DNA of 64,000 nt, taken from the NCBI RefSeq assembly GCF_008386565.1, contig NZ_VUKA01000006.1:62001-126000 (forward strand). Reading direction: 5' to 3'. The notes under the pieces are model-generated. The model searched no databases, was not told where the DNA came from, and saw nothing but the letters and a program-made list of their open reading frames with translations. Source of the stretch: Teichococcus oryzae (GTDB taxonomy: Bacteria; Pseudomonadota; Alphaproteobacteria; Acetobacterales; Acetobacteraceae). Positions 11,994 through 19,719 of this stretch are shown here, piece after piece (within the stretch, counting starts at the first letter, position 1; every line of letters begins with the position of its first letter). Both the position numbers and the translations under genes were made by a program.

Positions 11994-12009
11994 ATTGTAG
12001 TGTGCTAAC
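11994..12009 (-). promoter_or_regulatory. Candidate promoter/operator of the marR efflux operon
   Basis: On the minus strand a TACAAT hexamer (11994-11999) sits 10 bp before the marR ATG. It overlaps the short dyad TAG-N4-CTA (11998-12007) inside GTTAGCACACTACAAT. MarR proteins bind short interrupted dyads over their own promoter. The -35 region is not convincing, so this is a weak call. Confidence 0.3.
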
Positions 12010-12083
12010 GAAATCCTTCTACAGGATCGGGAAGGGCCTTCACCATGGCGAAGGCCGCAGGGCTTCCCCGCGCCAGGAGCAAA

Positions 12084-12914
12084 TCAGCCGGCGCGAAGAT
12101 GCGGCGGCACCGCCACCTGCTCGAAATCCCGTGCCAGGGCATGCAGGGCGGATCGCAGCTTCGGTCCCTGCATGGCGCGGCCATGGCCCGGAACCAGGAT
12201 TTCTGGCTCCAGCTGCGCCAGCAGCCGCGCCGATTGCGCCGCCGCCGTCCAGTCCGGGGTGAAATAGCGTGGCGGCCCGTGCAGCTCCGGCGCCTGGGTG
12301 GCGGCGGCATAGGCGGATTCCTGCGCGGTGGTGACAACGGCGTCGCCGGACAGGAGCAGCCGGTCCTGCTCCCGCCAGAAGGACACGTGGCCCGGCGCAT
12401 GGCCCGGCGTGTGGAGCCAGCGCCAGCCGGGCATGAAGGGCAGGCTGCCATCCTCCGGCAGCGGCAGCAGCCAGCGGCTGACATCCACCGGGGAGCGCGG
12501 GAACAGCGGCGCCAGCAGCGGCATCACCCCGCCCCCGGCCTTGGTATCCGGCGGCGGATAGGACTGCCGGCCGTTCAGGAAGGGATGCTCCAGCGGGTGC
12601 GCGTAGACCGGCGCTTCCCATTCATTGGCCAGTGTTTCCAGCACGCCGACATGGTCGAAATGGCCATGGGTCAGCAGGATGGCGCGCGGCGGGTGGTCCA
12701 GGAAGCGCTCGGCGGCGGCGCGGCGGATCAGCCCGGCCGAGCCGAACAGGCCGGCATCGATCAGCACCCATTCGGCGCTGCCGGGCTCGCCCCAGAAAGC
12801 CACGTTGACGATGGCCAGGCGGCGATAGGCCAGGTCCGGCACCACCGCCATCGTGCCATCCGCCTGCTGCATCCCGGCGATCGCTTCCGCCGTCAGCGGG
12901 ATCTGCTGGGTCAT
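12084..12914 (-). CDS. MBL-fold metallo-hydrolase
   Basis: 276-residue metallo-beta-lactamase-fold hydrolase. Metal ligands are visible as THGHFDH, then HTPGHAPGH, SGDAVV and a C-terminal VPGHG, the order typical of glyoxalase II-like enzymes. Two adjacent ATGs (12917 and 12914) follow GGGAGG; I use the second because its spacing is better. Substrate unknown; a thioester or lactone is plausible from the fold. It lies 70 bp downstream of the CoA-transferase on the same strand, so it may be the last gene of the malonate cluster, but this is only positional. Confidence 0.85.
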   Translation of the reverse strand: MTQQIPLTAEAIAGMQQADGTMAVVPDLAYRRLAIVNVAFWGEPGSAEWVLIDAGLFGSAGLIRRAAAERFLDHPPRAILLTHGHFDHVGVLETLANEWEAPVYAHPLEHPFLNGRQSYPPPDTKAGGGVMPLLAPLFPRSPVDVSRWLLPLPEDGSLPFMPGWRWLHTPGHAPGHVSFWREQDRLLLSGDAVVTTAQESAYAAATQAPELHGPPRYFTPDWTAAAQSARLLAQLEPEILVPGHGRAMQGPKLRSALHALARDFEQVAVPPHLRAG

Positions 12915-12984
12915 CATCGCCTCCCCATGGCTGCCGGGAAGGCAAACCGGTGGCGCCGGCCTCGGTTGCCGGCGCCACCGTGGA

Positions 12985-14187
12985 TCACACGAGCTTCTGC
13001 TCGCGCAGCGACGCGATCTCGGCGGCGGAATAGCCGAGGCTGGCCAGTACCTCATCCGTGTGCTGCCCCAGCAGGGGCGCGGCGGAGCGGTAGTCCGGCG
13101 GCGTCGCGGACAGCTTCACCGGGTTGGCGACCACCGTCACCTCCTGGCCGGAAGCGTGCGGCATCTTCACCAGCATGTCGCGCGCCTGGACATGCGGGTC
13201 GGCGAAGACGCGGTCCAGGGTGTTGATCGGGCCGCAGCCGATCTTCAGCGCCTCCAGCTTCGCAATCCATTCATCCGTCGGCATGGTCCGGGTGACAGCG
13301 GTCAGCGTTTCGGTCACCAGGGCGCGGTTGCCGACGCGGGCGGCGTTGGTGGCGTAGCGCTCATCGGCCAGCAGGTGCTCCAGGCCGAAATTCTTGCAGA
13401 AGCGCTCAAAGGTCGGGTCATTGCCGATCGACAGCACCATGTAGCCATCGGCGGTCGGGAACACCTGGTAGGGCACGATGTTGGGGTGCTGATTGCCGAG
13501 GCGCGGCGGGTTCTGGCCGGTGGCCAGGTAGTTCATGCCCTGGTTGGCGAGCCATGCCACATGCGTGTCCAGCATGCCGATGTCGATCTGCTGCCCCTGC
13601 CCTGTCGCCTGCTTGTGTCGCAGGGCGGCCAGGATGCCGATGGTGCCGTAAAGCCCGGCGAACAGGTCGGCGACGGGGATGCCGACCTTCTGCGGCTCGC
13701 CCTCGGGCTCCCCGGTCAGGGACATGACGCCGCCCATGGCCTGGATCAGCGCGTCATAGCCGGGGCGCGGCGCATAAGGTCCGGTCTGGCCGAAGCCGGT
13801 GATCGAGCAATAGATCAGCCCCGGATACTTCTCCTTCAGCTGGTCCCAGCCCAGGCCGTACTTGGCGAGCGCGCCGACCTTGAAGTTCTCCACCAGGATA
13901 TCGGCATTGGCGAGCAGCTTGTGCACCACCGCCTGCGCCTCGGGCTTGGCGATGTCCAGCGTGATGGACTTCTTGTTGCGGTTGACGCCGACGAAATAGG
14001 CGCTCTCCCGCGTGTTCGGCATGAAGGGAGGCGCGAAGCCGCGGGTGTCGTCGCCTGCCTCGGGGCGCTCGATCTTGATGACCTCGGCGCCGAGGTCGCC
14101 CAGCATCTGGGTGCAGGTTGGGCCGGCCAGGACGCGCGTCAGGTCCACGACGCGCAGGCCCTTCAGGGGGCCGCTCGGTTCGATCAT
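12985..14187 (-). CDS. CaiB/BaiF family (type III) CoA-transferase
   Basis: 400-residue class III CoA-transferase, moving CoA from one acyl thioester to a free acid. N-terminal GLRVVDLTRVLAGP and DLGAEVIKIERP match the family, and the catalytic aspartate is Asp174 in IPVADLFAGLYG. ATG 14187 is preceded by AAAGAG; a GTG at 14220 overlapping the carrier stop is the alternative. It is encoded 29 bp after a MatC-like dicarboxylate carrier and near malonyl-CoA decarboxylase, in the place where a MatB malonyl-CoA ligase would be expected. I infer, without proof, that it makes malonyl-CoA from malonate using succinyl-CoA or acetyl-CoA. Confidence 0.9.
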   Translation of the reverse strand: MIEPSGPLKGLRVVDLTRVLAGPTCTQMLGDLGAEVIKIERPEAGDDTRGFAPPFMPNTRESAYFVGVNRNKKSITLDIAKPEAQAVVHKLLANADILVENFKVGALAKYGLGWDQLKEKYPGLIYCSITGFGQTGPYAPRPGYDALIQAMGGVMSLTGEPEGEPQKVGIPVADLFAGLYGTIGILAALRHKQATGQGQQIDIGMLDTHVAWLANQGMNYLATGQNPPRLGNQHPNIVPYQVFPTADGYMVLSIGNDPTFERFCKNFGLEHLLADERYATNAARVGNRALVTETLTAVTRTMPTDEWIAKLEALKIGCGPINTLDRVFADPHVQARDMLVKMPHASGQEVTVVANPVKLSATPPDYRSAAPLLGQHTDEVLASLGYSAAEIASLREQKLV

Positions 14188-14216
14188 GGCATTCACTCTT
14201 TCGTTCTTTGTTGCAG

Positions 14217-15539
14217 TCACAGCCAGCCGGGCACGATCAGCACGGCCCAGGCCAGGGCGGGACCGCCCACGACAACAAGGCCACTATAGATCAGGAACCG
14301 GCGGAACAGCTTGTCCCGCTCATCCTCGGCCGCATTGGCCACGACGAGGGCACCGTTGGTCGAGAAGGGGCTGACATCGACAATGGTGGCCGAGATCGCG
14401 AGGGAGGCGATCATGCCCACCGCCCCGATCTCGCCGCCCGCCAGAAAGGGCACGGCCAGCGGGATGATGGCGCCGAGCACGCCGACCGAGGACGCGAAGG
14501 CCGAAACCACGCCGCCGATGTAGCAGAGCAGCAGCGCCGCCAGCAGCGGCGCGCCAAGCCCGGCCACGCTGTTGCTGACCATGTCGATGGCGCCCGATTT
14601 CTGCAGCACGCCGACATAGGTGATGACGCCGGCGATCAGCAGCACGGTGGACCAGCTCACCTTGTCGATGGCGCCCTTCTGCGCGGTGGGGGACAGCAGC
14701 GCCAGCAGCACGGCGATGGTGATCGCCACCATGCCGACATTCAGCCCGAAAGCCAGCGAGCCCACCCCCAGGATCAGCAGCCCGGCAAGCGTCAGGATCT
14801 GGTCGCGCGTCGCGCGGGTGAGGTGCGGATGATCCCCGTCCCGCGGGGCCGCGGGGGTGCCGCCATGGCCGGTGACCGGCACGGAGGCGCGGCTTCCTTC
14901 CTCGAATTCCTCATGCGTGCCGGTGTCGCGCCGGCCGAGCAGCTTCGCGCCGCCAAAGGCGAAGAAGACGCCCACCGCCACGGCGAGGTTGAAGAACAAG
15001 CTGGCCAGGAACAGCGCGGTTTCATTGCCCGGCAGCCCGGCGCGGTCGACGATCTGGTTGGTGATGCCGCCATAGATCGAGATGGGCGAGAAGCCGCCGC
15101 CCTGCGCGCCATGGATGACCAGGAGGCCCATCATCAGCGGGTCGATCCTGTAATGGCGGGCGAAGCGCAGCGCGATCGGGGCGATGATCGCCACCGCGGC
15201 CGGGCTGACCGCGCCAACCGCCGTCAGAACGGCGGCGACGCCGAACATCACCCAGGGGATCGCCGCCACGCGCCCGCCCACCGCGCGCACCGCCCAGTGC
15301 ACCAGCAGGTCGATGGTGCCGTTCTTTTGCGCAATGGCGAAGAGATAGGTGATGCCGACGAGCGTGACGAAGAGGTCACCCGGGAAGCCCGCCAGGATGT
15401 TGTTGGCGGTCATGCCGACGAACACGGTGCCAACGAGGAAGGCGAGCGCGAACGCCAGGGCGCCCATGTTGATGGGCAGTGCCGTGCCAACAATGAACAT
15501 CACGACCAGCCCCAGGATAGAGGCAAGGGATGGGGACAC
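14217..15539 (-). CDS. matC: MatC-like dicarboxylate (malonate) carrier
   Basis: 440-residue membrane protein with about 12 hydrophobic segments and the MatC/ion-transporter layout: GALAFALAFLVGTVFVGMTANNILAGFPGDLFVTLVGITYLF is spread over the N-terminal domain, with a charged cytoplasmic loop near residues 205-245. The GTG start at 15539 has GAGGAA 8 bp upstream; the open frame extends to 15581 without similarity. It lies 94 bp downstream of malonyl-CoA decarboxylase, which with the GntR regulator recalls the matABC-matR cluster of rhizobia. Malonate uptake is therefore the best guess; another C4 acid is possible. Confidence 0.82.
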   Translation of the reverse strand: MSPSLASILGLVVMFIVGTALPINMGALAFALAFLVGTVFVGMTANNILAGFPGDLFVTLVGITYLFAIAQKNGTIDLLVHWAVRAVGGRVAAIPWVMFGVAAVLTAVGAVSPAAVAIIAPIALRFARHYRIDPLMMGLLVIHGAQGGGFSPISIYGGITNQIVDRAGLPGNETALFLASLFFNLAVAVGVFFAFGGAKLLGRRDTGTHEEFEEGSRASVPVTGHGGTPAAPRDGDHPHLTRATRDQILTLAGLLILGVGSLAFGLNVGMVAITIAVLLALLSPTAQKGAIDKVSWSTVLLIAGVITYVGVLQKSGAIDMVSNSVAGLGAPLLAALLLCYIGGVVSAFASSVGVLGAIIPLAVPFLAGGEIGAVGMIASLAISATIVDVSPFSTNGALVVANAAEDERDKLFRRFLIYSGLVVVGGPALAWAVLIVPGWL

Positions 15540-15633
15540 TTGGGACGTTCCTCGGTTGTGGCGCGGCGCAAGCGGCACCACGCGGAAGCTTCAAACGATG
15601 GGGCGCCATGACGCCGCCACCGCTATCCGTCAA

Positions 15634-17235
15634 TCAGGCAGCCGGCTTGGTGCCGGACGTCCTGGAACCCGGCGCCTTGGCGGCGGGCTTGCCCCCTTCC
15701 CCAGTGCCGCCGCCGGAGCCCCCTCCGGAGCCTCCGAGCAGGCGCGGCAGGTAGCCGGACCGTCCCTTGCCCGCGGACAGCGCCGGCATCGCCAGCATGG
15801 CATCCACCGCCACCGAGCGCGCCACCGTGCCGGACCGGGTAAAGGCCTCGTGGTTCGCCTCGATGCTGTCGGGATCGTAGAGGTAGTTCACCATCACTCC
15901 GTAGGATTCGGCCATGCCGCGCGGCGCGGTGTTGCCGAGCCAGTTGATCCGCTCCAGCCGCGCGCCATTGCCCAGGTGGAAGCGCGCCACGGGGTCGATA
16001 TTGCCCATGCCGGTATTGGGCCGCGTCAGGTATTCGGCCACCAGCCGTAGCAGCGGCGGCCGCAGCGCGGCTTCCCGCGCCGGGTCGAGCCACCATTCGC
16101 CGGTGGCCAGCTTGTCCAGCAGCGCGGCAGCCTTGGGCGGCGCGGCGCCCTCCGCAGGCTCCCCGCCATCCGGCGCCTCGGCGGCGGGCAACTCCGCGGC
16201 GGGTGCATCGGCGGGCGTCGCCAGTGCCGTGATGGCGGCATCTTCCCCGGCGCGGAACAGCTCGTCCCCGCCACGCTCGAGCCGCCGCTTCAGCCAGCGG
16301 CGGAAGCCGGGCACGGGGGAAAGGGTGGAGAAGTGCCGGATCTCCGGCAGCTCGGCCTTCAGTTCCTCCACCACCTGCTTGATCAGGAAGTTGCCAAAGG
16401 AAACGCCGCGCAGGCCTTCCTGGCAGTTGGAGATGGAATAAAAGATGGCGGTGTCGAATTCCGGCGGCGCCGGGCCCTCCTGGGGCGCCAGCAGCGGCTG
16501 GACGGCGCTCGCCAGGCCCTGGGTCAGGGCCACCTCGACGAAGATCAGCGGCTCGCCCGGCAGGGCGCGGTGGAAGAAGGCGAAGCAGCGCCGGTCCGGC
16601 CCGAGGCGGCGGCGCAGATCGTCCCACCCCATGATCTCATGCACCGCCTCATAGGCGATCAGCTTCTCCAGGATCGCGGCCGGCGTGTCCCAGTCGATGC
16701 GGCGCAGCTCCAGGAAGCCGCGGTTGAACCAGGAGGCGAACAGGTGCTGCAGGTCCACGTCGAGCGGCTTCAGCTCCGGGTGCTTCTTCAGCTCGCCGAG
16801 CAATTCGCGGCGCATGTTGACCAGCGCGGCGGTGCCGCCCATGGCCATGTTCATGCGCCTGAGCACCTCCTGCCGCGGCGGCTCGGCCTTCTCGAACAGC
16901 ATCATGGCGCGCGCCGCGGAAGGCTCGTCCAGATAGGCCTGGGCGGCGGCGCGCAGGGCGGCCTCGTCGGGCAGGAAGCTGGTGGCCAGGAACTGCCGGA
17001 AGGCGGCGCGGTCCTCGGCGTTCAGGTCGTGCAGCACGCTGAGCAGCTCCCGCGCCACCGCCGCGCCCGAGGCCTCGCCCCGCTCTGACAGCAGGGACCG
17101 CGTCAGCAATTCGGCGCGGACCAGCGGCGGACGCGCGATGGCCGGCACGTCGGCGTAAGGGCGGCCGCGATCGGCGATGCCCGACCAAAGCCGCTCCAGC
17201 CAGGTGCGCGCACCCATGGTGATGGAAGTGGGCAT
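15634..17235 (-). CDS. matA: Malonyl-CoA decarboxylase
   Basis: 533-residue enzyme converting malonyl-CoA to acetyl-CoA and CO2. The N-terminal helical domain covers about residues 10-200; the catalytic acetyltransferase-like domain contains HFSTLSPVPGF (301-311) and FHLGNGARLERINW (419-432), where His420 and a serine of the first motif align with the catalytic pair described in human MCD. Two low-complexity parts are unusual: an Ala/Pro/Glu-rich insert at about 336-370 and a Gly/Ser-rich tail after 500. ATG 17235 follows GGGAG. It lies 115 bp downstream of the GntR gene and upstream of the carrier. Confidence 0.96.
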   Translation of the reverse strand: MPTSITMGARTWLERLWSGIADRGRPYADVPAIARPPLVRAELLTRSLLSERGEASGAAVARELLSVLHDLNAEDRAAFRQFLATSFLPDEAALRAAAQAYLDEPSAARAMMLFEKAEPPRQEVLRRMNMAMGGTAALVNMRRELLGELKKHPELKPLDVDLQHLFASWFNRGFLELRRIDWDTPAAILEKLIAYEAVHEIMGWDDLRRRLGPDRRCFAFFHRALPGEPLIFVEVALTQGLASAVQPLLAPQEGPAPPEFDTAIFYSISNCQEGLRGVSFGNFLIKQVVEELKAELPEIRHFSTLSPVPGFRRWLKRRLERGGDELFRAGEDAAITALATPADAPAAELPAAEAPDGGEPAEGAAPPKAAALLDKLATGEWWLDPAREAALRPPLLRLVAEYLTRPNTGMGNIDPVARFHLGNGARLERINWLGNTAPRGMAESYGVMVNYLYDPDSIEANHEAFTRSGTVARSVAVDAMLAMPALSAGKGRSGYLPRLLGGSGGGSGGGTGEGGKPAAKAPGSRTSGTKPAA

Positions 17236-17350
17236 GTGGTTGTCGCTCCCGGACCAATGGTGGCTTGCCCGCAGTATTGCGAAGGGCCGGCGGGTTGGAA
17301 ACCGAATTATGCGAGAGGGTTAGTTTTCACGCGCCCTGCATGCGGAACTG

Positions 17351-17998
17351 TCATGTTCTGGCCCGTCTCATATACTGAGCCAGGGCAGCACTCGCTGTCA
17401 GGATATGCACGCGCATCAGTTGCGCCGCCTCCTCTCCGGCGCCGCGAAGAACCTGCTCCAGGATTGCCTCATGCTCGGCGAAGGAGCGCTCGATCCGGCG
17501 GTCCTCGTTGAACTGGGCACGGCGATAGGGGGCCAGGCGCAGGCGCAGCGTCGCCGCATGTTCGGCCAGGACGCCATTATGGGTGCCACGGTAGAGCAGG
17601 TTGTGGAAGCCCCGGTTGTATTCGTCATAGGCATCGAGCGCCGAATCCGCCGGATTGAAGCCGGCATGGAGCGATTGCAGCCCGAAGCGCTCCATCGCCG
17701 TCATCCGATAGGTGGCAAGGCGGGCACACATCGCCTCGGTCTCGGCCATCAGCTCGAACAGCTCGGCCAGTTGCTCGGTCGTGATGCGGGCGACGCGGGC
17801 GCCGCGCCGCGGCTCGATCTCCACCAGCCCGGCCGCGGCCAGCTCGCGCAGCGCTTCCCGCGCGGGGGTGCGGGAAGCGCCGAAGCGGATGGCCAGCTGG
17901 CTTTCGTCGATGACGCTGCCTGGCGCCAGCCGCCCGGCGGTGATGTCGTCGGCGAGCGTCAGGCGGATGGTTTCGGCAAGGGTGACTGCGCGGTTCAT
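17351..17998 (-). CDS. GntR-family regulator with FCD domain (probable malonate regulator)
   Basis: 215-residue FadR-type GntR protein. The N-terminal winged helix is clear (LADDITAGRLAPGSVIDES, RFGASRTPAREALRELAAAG), followed by an all-helical FCD ligand domain with histidines in GFHNLLYRGTHN and FAEHEAIL that usually hold a metal or acid ligand. It sits directly upstream of malonyl-CoA decarboxylase on the same strand and divergent from an aldehyde dehydrogenase, which is the position of MatR in rhizobial mat clusters. Likely ligand malonate or malonyl-CoA (inferred). Confidence 0.9.
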   Translation of the reverse strand: MNRAVTLAETIRLTLADDITAGRLAPGSVIDESQLAIRFGASRTPAREALRELAAAGLVEIEPRRGARVARITTEQLAELFELMAETEAMCARLATYRMTAMERFGLQSLHAGFNPADSALDAYDEYNRGFHNLLYRGTHNGVLAEHAATLRLRLAPYRRAQFNEDRRIERSFAEHEAILEQVLRGAGEEAAQLMRVHILTASAALAQYMRRART

Positions 17999-18115
17999 GT
18001 TGCGCGCGATGCTGCCCCGGCCCGGCCACGAAGGAAAGCGGCCCCGCTTGCCGTGGCGGGCGACCCGGCGCATGGTCGCGCCCCTTCTTACGCGCCCTTG
18101 CCTGAGGAAAACGCC

Positions 18116-19615
18116 ATGTCCGAACTGTTCGAAGCCCCGACCCTCGATCAGGCGGCGCTCGCCCGCGCCCTGTCCGGCTTCCACCTGATCGGCGGCAAGC
18201 TGACCCGCCCGGTGAATGGCCGCCTGTTCCCCGTGGTGAACCCCGCCACCGGCGCCACCGTGGCCGAGGCCGCCGATGGCGATTCGGCCGATGTGGATGC
18301 CGCGGTGGCCGACGCGGCGCGGGCGCAGAAGGACTGGGCCCTGCTGCCGGCCCGCAAGCGCGGCGCGCTGGTGCATCAGGCGGCGCAGCTGATCCGCGCC
18401 CATGTGGAGGAGCTGGCGCGCCTCGTCGCGCTGGAAACCGGCAAGGCGCTGCGCACCGAAAGCCGCGTCGAGGCCAACAACGTGGCCGACATCTTCGAGT
18501 TCTTCGGTGGCCTCGGCGGAGAGATCAAGGGCGAGACGGTGCCCTTCGGCCCGGATGTGCTGAACATCACGGTGCGGGAGCCGCTGGGCGTGGTCGGCGC
18601 CATCATCCCCTGGAACATCCCGATGATGCTGCTGGCGCTGAAGGTCGCGCCCGCGCTGGTGGCGGGCAACAGCATCGTGGTGAAGTCGGCGGAGGAGGCG
18701 CCGCTCGCCGTGCTGCGCATCGCGGAGCTGATGAACCGCGTGCTGCCGCCCGGCGTGTTCAACATCCTCTCGGGCCAGGGGCCGGAATGCGGCGCGCCGC
18801 TGGTGGCGCATGATCTGGTGAAGAAGGTGACCTTCACCGGCTCGGTCGAGACGGGCCGCATCATTGCCCGCACCGCGGCCGACAAGTTCATCCCGGTGAC
18901 GCTGGAGCTGGGCGGCAAGTCGCCGATGATCGTGTTCGCGGATTGCGACTTCGAGAAGACGGTGGCCGGCGCCCTCACCTCCATGCGCTTCACCCGGCAG
19001 GGGCAGAGCTGCACCGCCGCCTCCCGCATCTTCGTCCAGCGCCCGATCTACGAGAAGTTCGTGGCCGAGATGGCGAAGCGGGTCGATGCCATGGTGATGG
19101 GCGACCCGCTGGACGAGGCGACCGACATCGGCACCATCATCTCCCCGGCACAGTACGAGAAGGTCCAGGCCTTCATCGCCGAAGGCAAGGCGACCTCCGG
19201 CGCCGAGGGCCGCGCCTGCGCCCGCATGCCGGCCGACCCCACGCTGCGCAAGGGGCTGTTCATCCAGCCGCACATCTTCACCGGCCTCGACAAGGACAGC
19301 CGCCTGGTGCGGGAGGAGATCTTCGGCCCCGTCACCGTGGTGTTCCCCTTCGATGACGCGGAAGCCGTGCTGCGCGACGCCAACGACACCGAATTCGGCC
19401 TCGCCGCCAGCGTCTGGACCAACGACCTGAAGATCGCGCTGCGCTTCGCCCACCGGATCGAGGCGGGGCTGGTGCAGGTGAACCAGAACCTCGTGGTGCA
19501 GCCGAACCTGTCCTATGGCGGGGTGAAGAATTCCGGCCTGGGCAAGGAAGCCAGCCTGGAATCCATGCTGGAGCACTTCACCCATAAGAAGACCATTATG
19601 GTCAACATGGCCTGA
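18116..19615 (+). CDS. NAD(P)-dependent aldehyde dehydrogenase
   Basis: 499-residue aldehyde dehydrogenase. Catalytic residues are visible: Asn167 in IIPWNIP, Glu264 in LELGGKSP, Cys299 in RQGQSCTAASR, with the C-terminal EEIFGPV segment. ATG 18116 follows TGAGGAAAA. A much longer open frame upstream overlaps the GntR gene and is not coding. Divergent from the GntR regulator across 117 bp, so it may belong to the malonate module. Malonate semialdehyde as substrate is an attractive but unproven guess. The last codons (MVNMA, stop) are duplicated downstream. Confidence 0.92.
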   Translation: MSELFEAPTLDQAALARALSGFHLIGGKLTRPVNGRLFPVVNPATGATVAEAADGDSADVDAAVADAARAQKDWALLPARKRGALVHQAAQLIRAHVEELARLVALETGKALRTESRVEANNVADIFEFFGGLGGEIKGETVPFGPDVLNITVREPLGVVGAIIPWNIPMMLLALKVAPALVAGNSIVVKSAEEAPLAVLRIAELMNRVLPPGVFNILSGQGPECGAPLVAHDLVKKVTFTGSVETGRIIARTAADKFIPVTLELGGKSPMIVFADCDFEKTVAGALTSMRFTRQGQSCTAASRIFVQRPIYEKFVAEMAKRVDAMVMGDPLDEATDIGTIISPAQYEKVQAFIAEGKATSGAEGRACARMPADPTLRKGLFIQPHIFTGLDKDSRLVREEIFGPVTVVFPFDDAEAVLRDANDTEFGLAASVWTNDLKIALRFAHRIEAGLVQVNQNLVVQPNLSYGGVKNSGLGKEASLESMLEHFTHKKTIMVNMA

Positions 19616-19673
19616 CGGCCATTGGGCATGGTCAACATGGCCTAAACGGCCATCGGGCATGGTGAACATGACC
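19598..19673 (+). repeat. Tandem duplication of the aldehyde dehydrogenase gene end
   Basis: A unit of 30-31 bp starting ATGGTCAACATGGCC is present at 19598-19627 and again at 19628-19658, with a degenerate third start at 19659-19673 (13 of 15 bases). The first copy is the last five codons and stop (TGA) of the dehydrogenase plus 12 bp; the second repeats the codons and ends in TAA. Each full copy folds into a small hairpin, ATGGCC/GGCCAT, with the stop codon in its loop (19607-19622 and 19637-19653). Confidence 0.85.
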
Positions 19674-19719
19674 CAAACCACGCCTCCCTCTCGCGGGGGC
19701 TGACGCGGCGGAGGCGGCC

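Noticed and set aside
17351..19681. A 776-codon open frame on the minus strand across the aldehyde dehydrogenase
   Set aside because: Only its 3' 216 codons are the real GntR gene. The rest is antisense to a clear dehydrogenase and has GC-biased filler composition.
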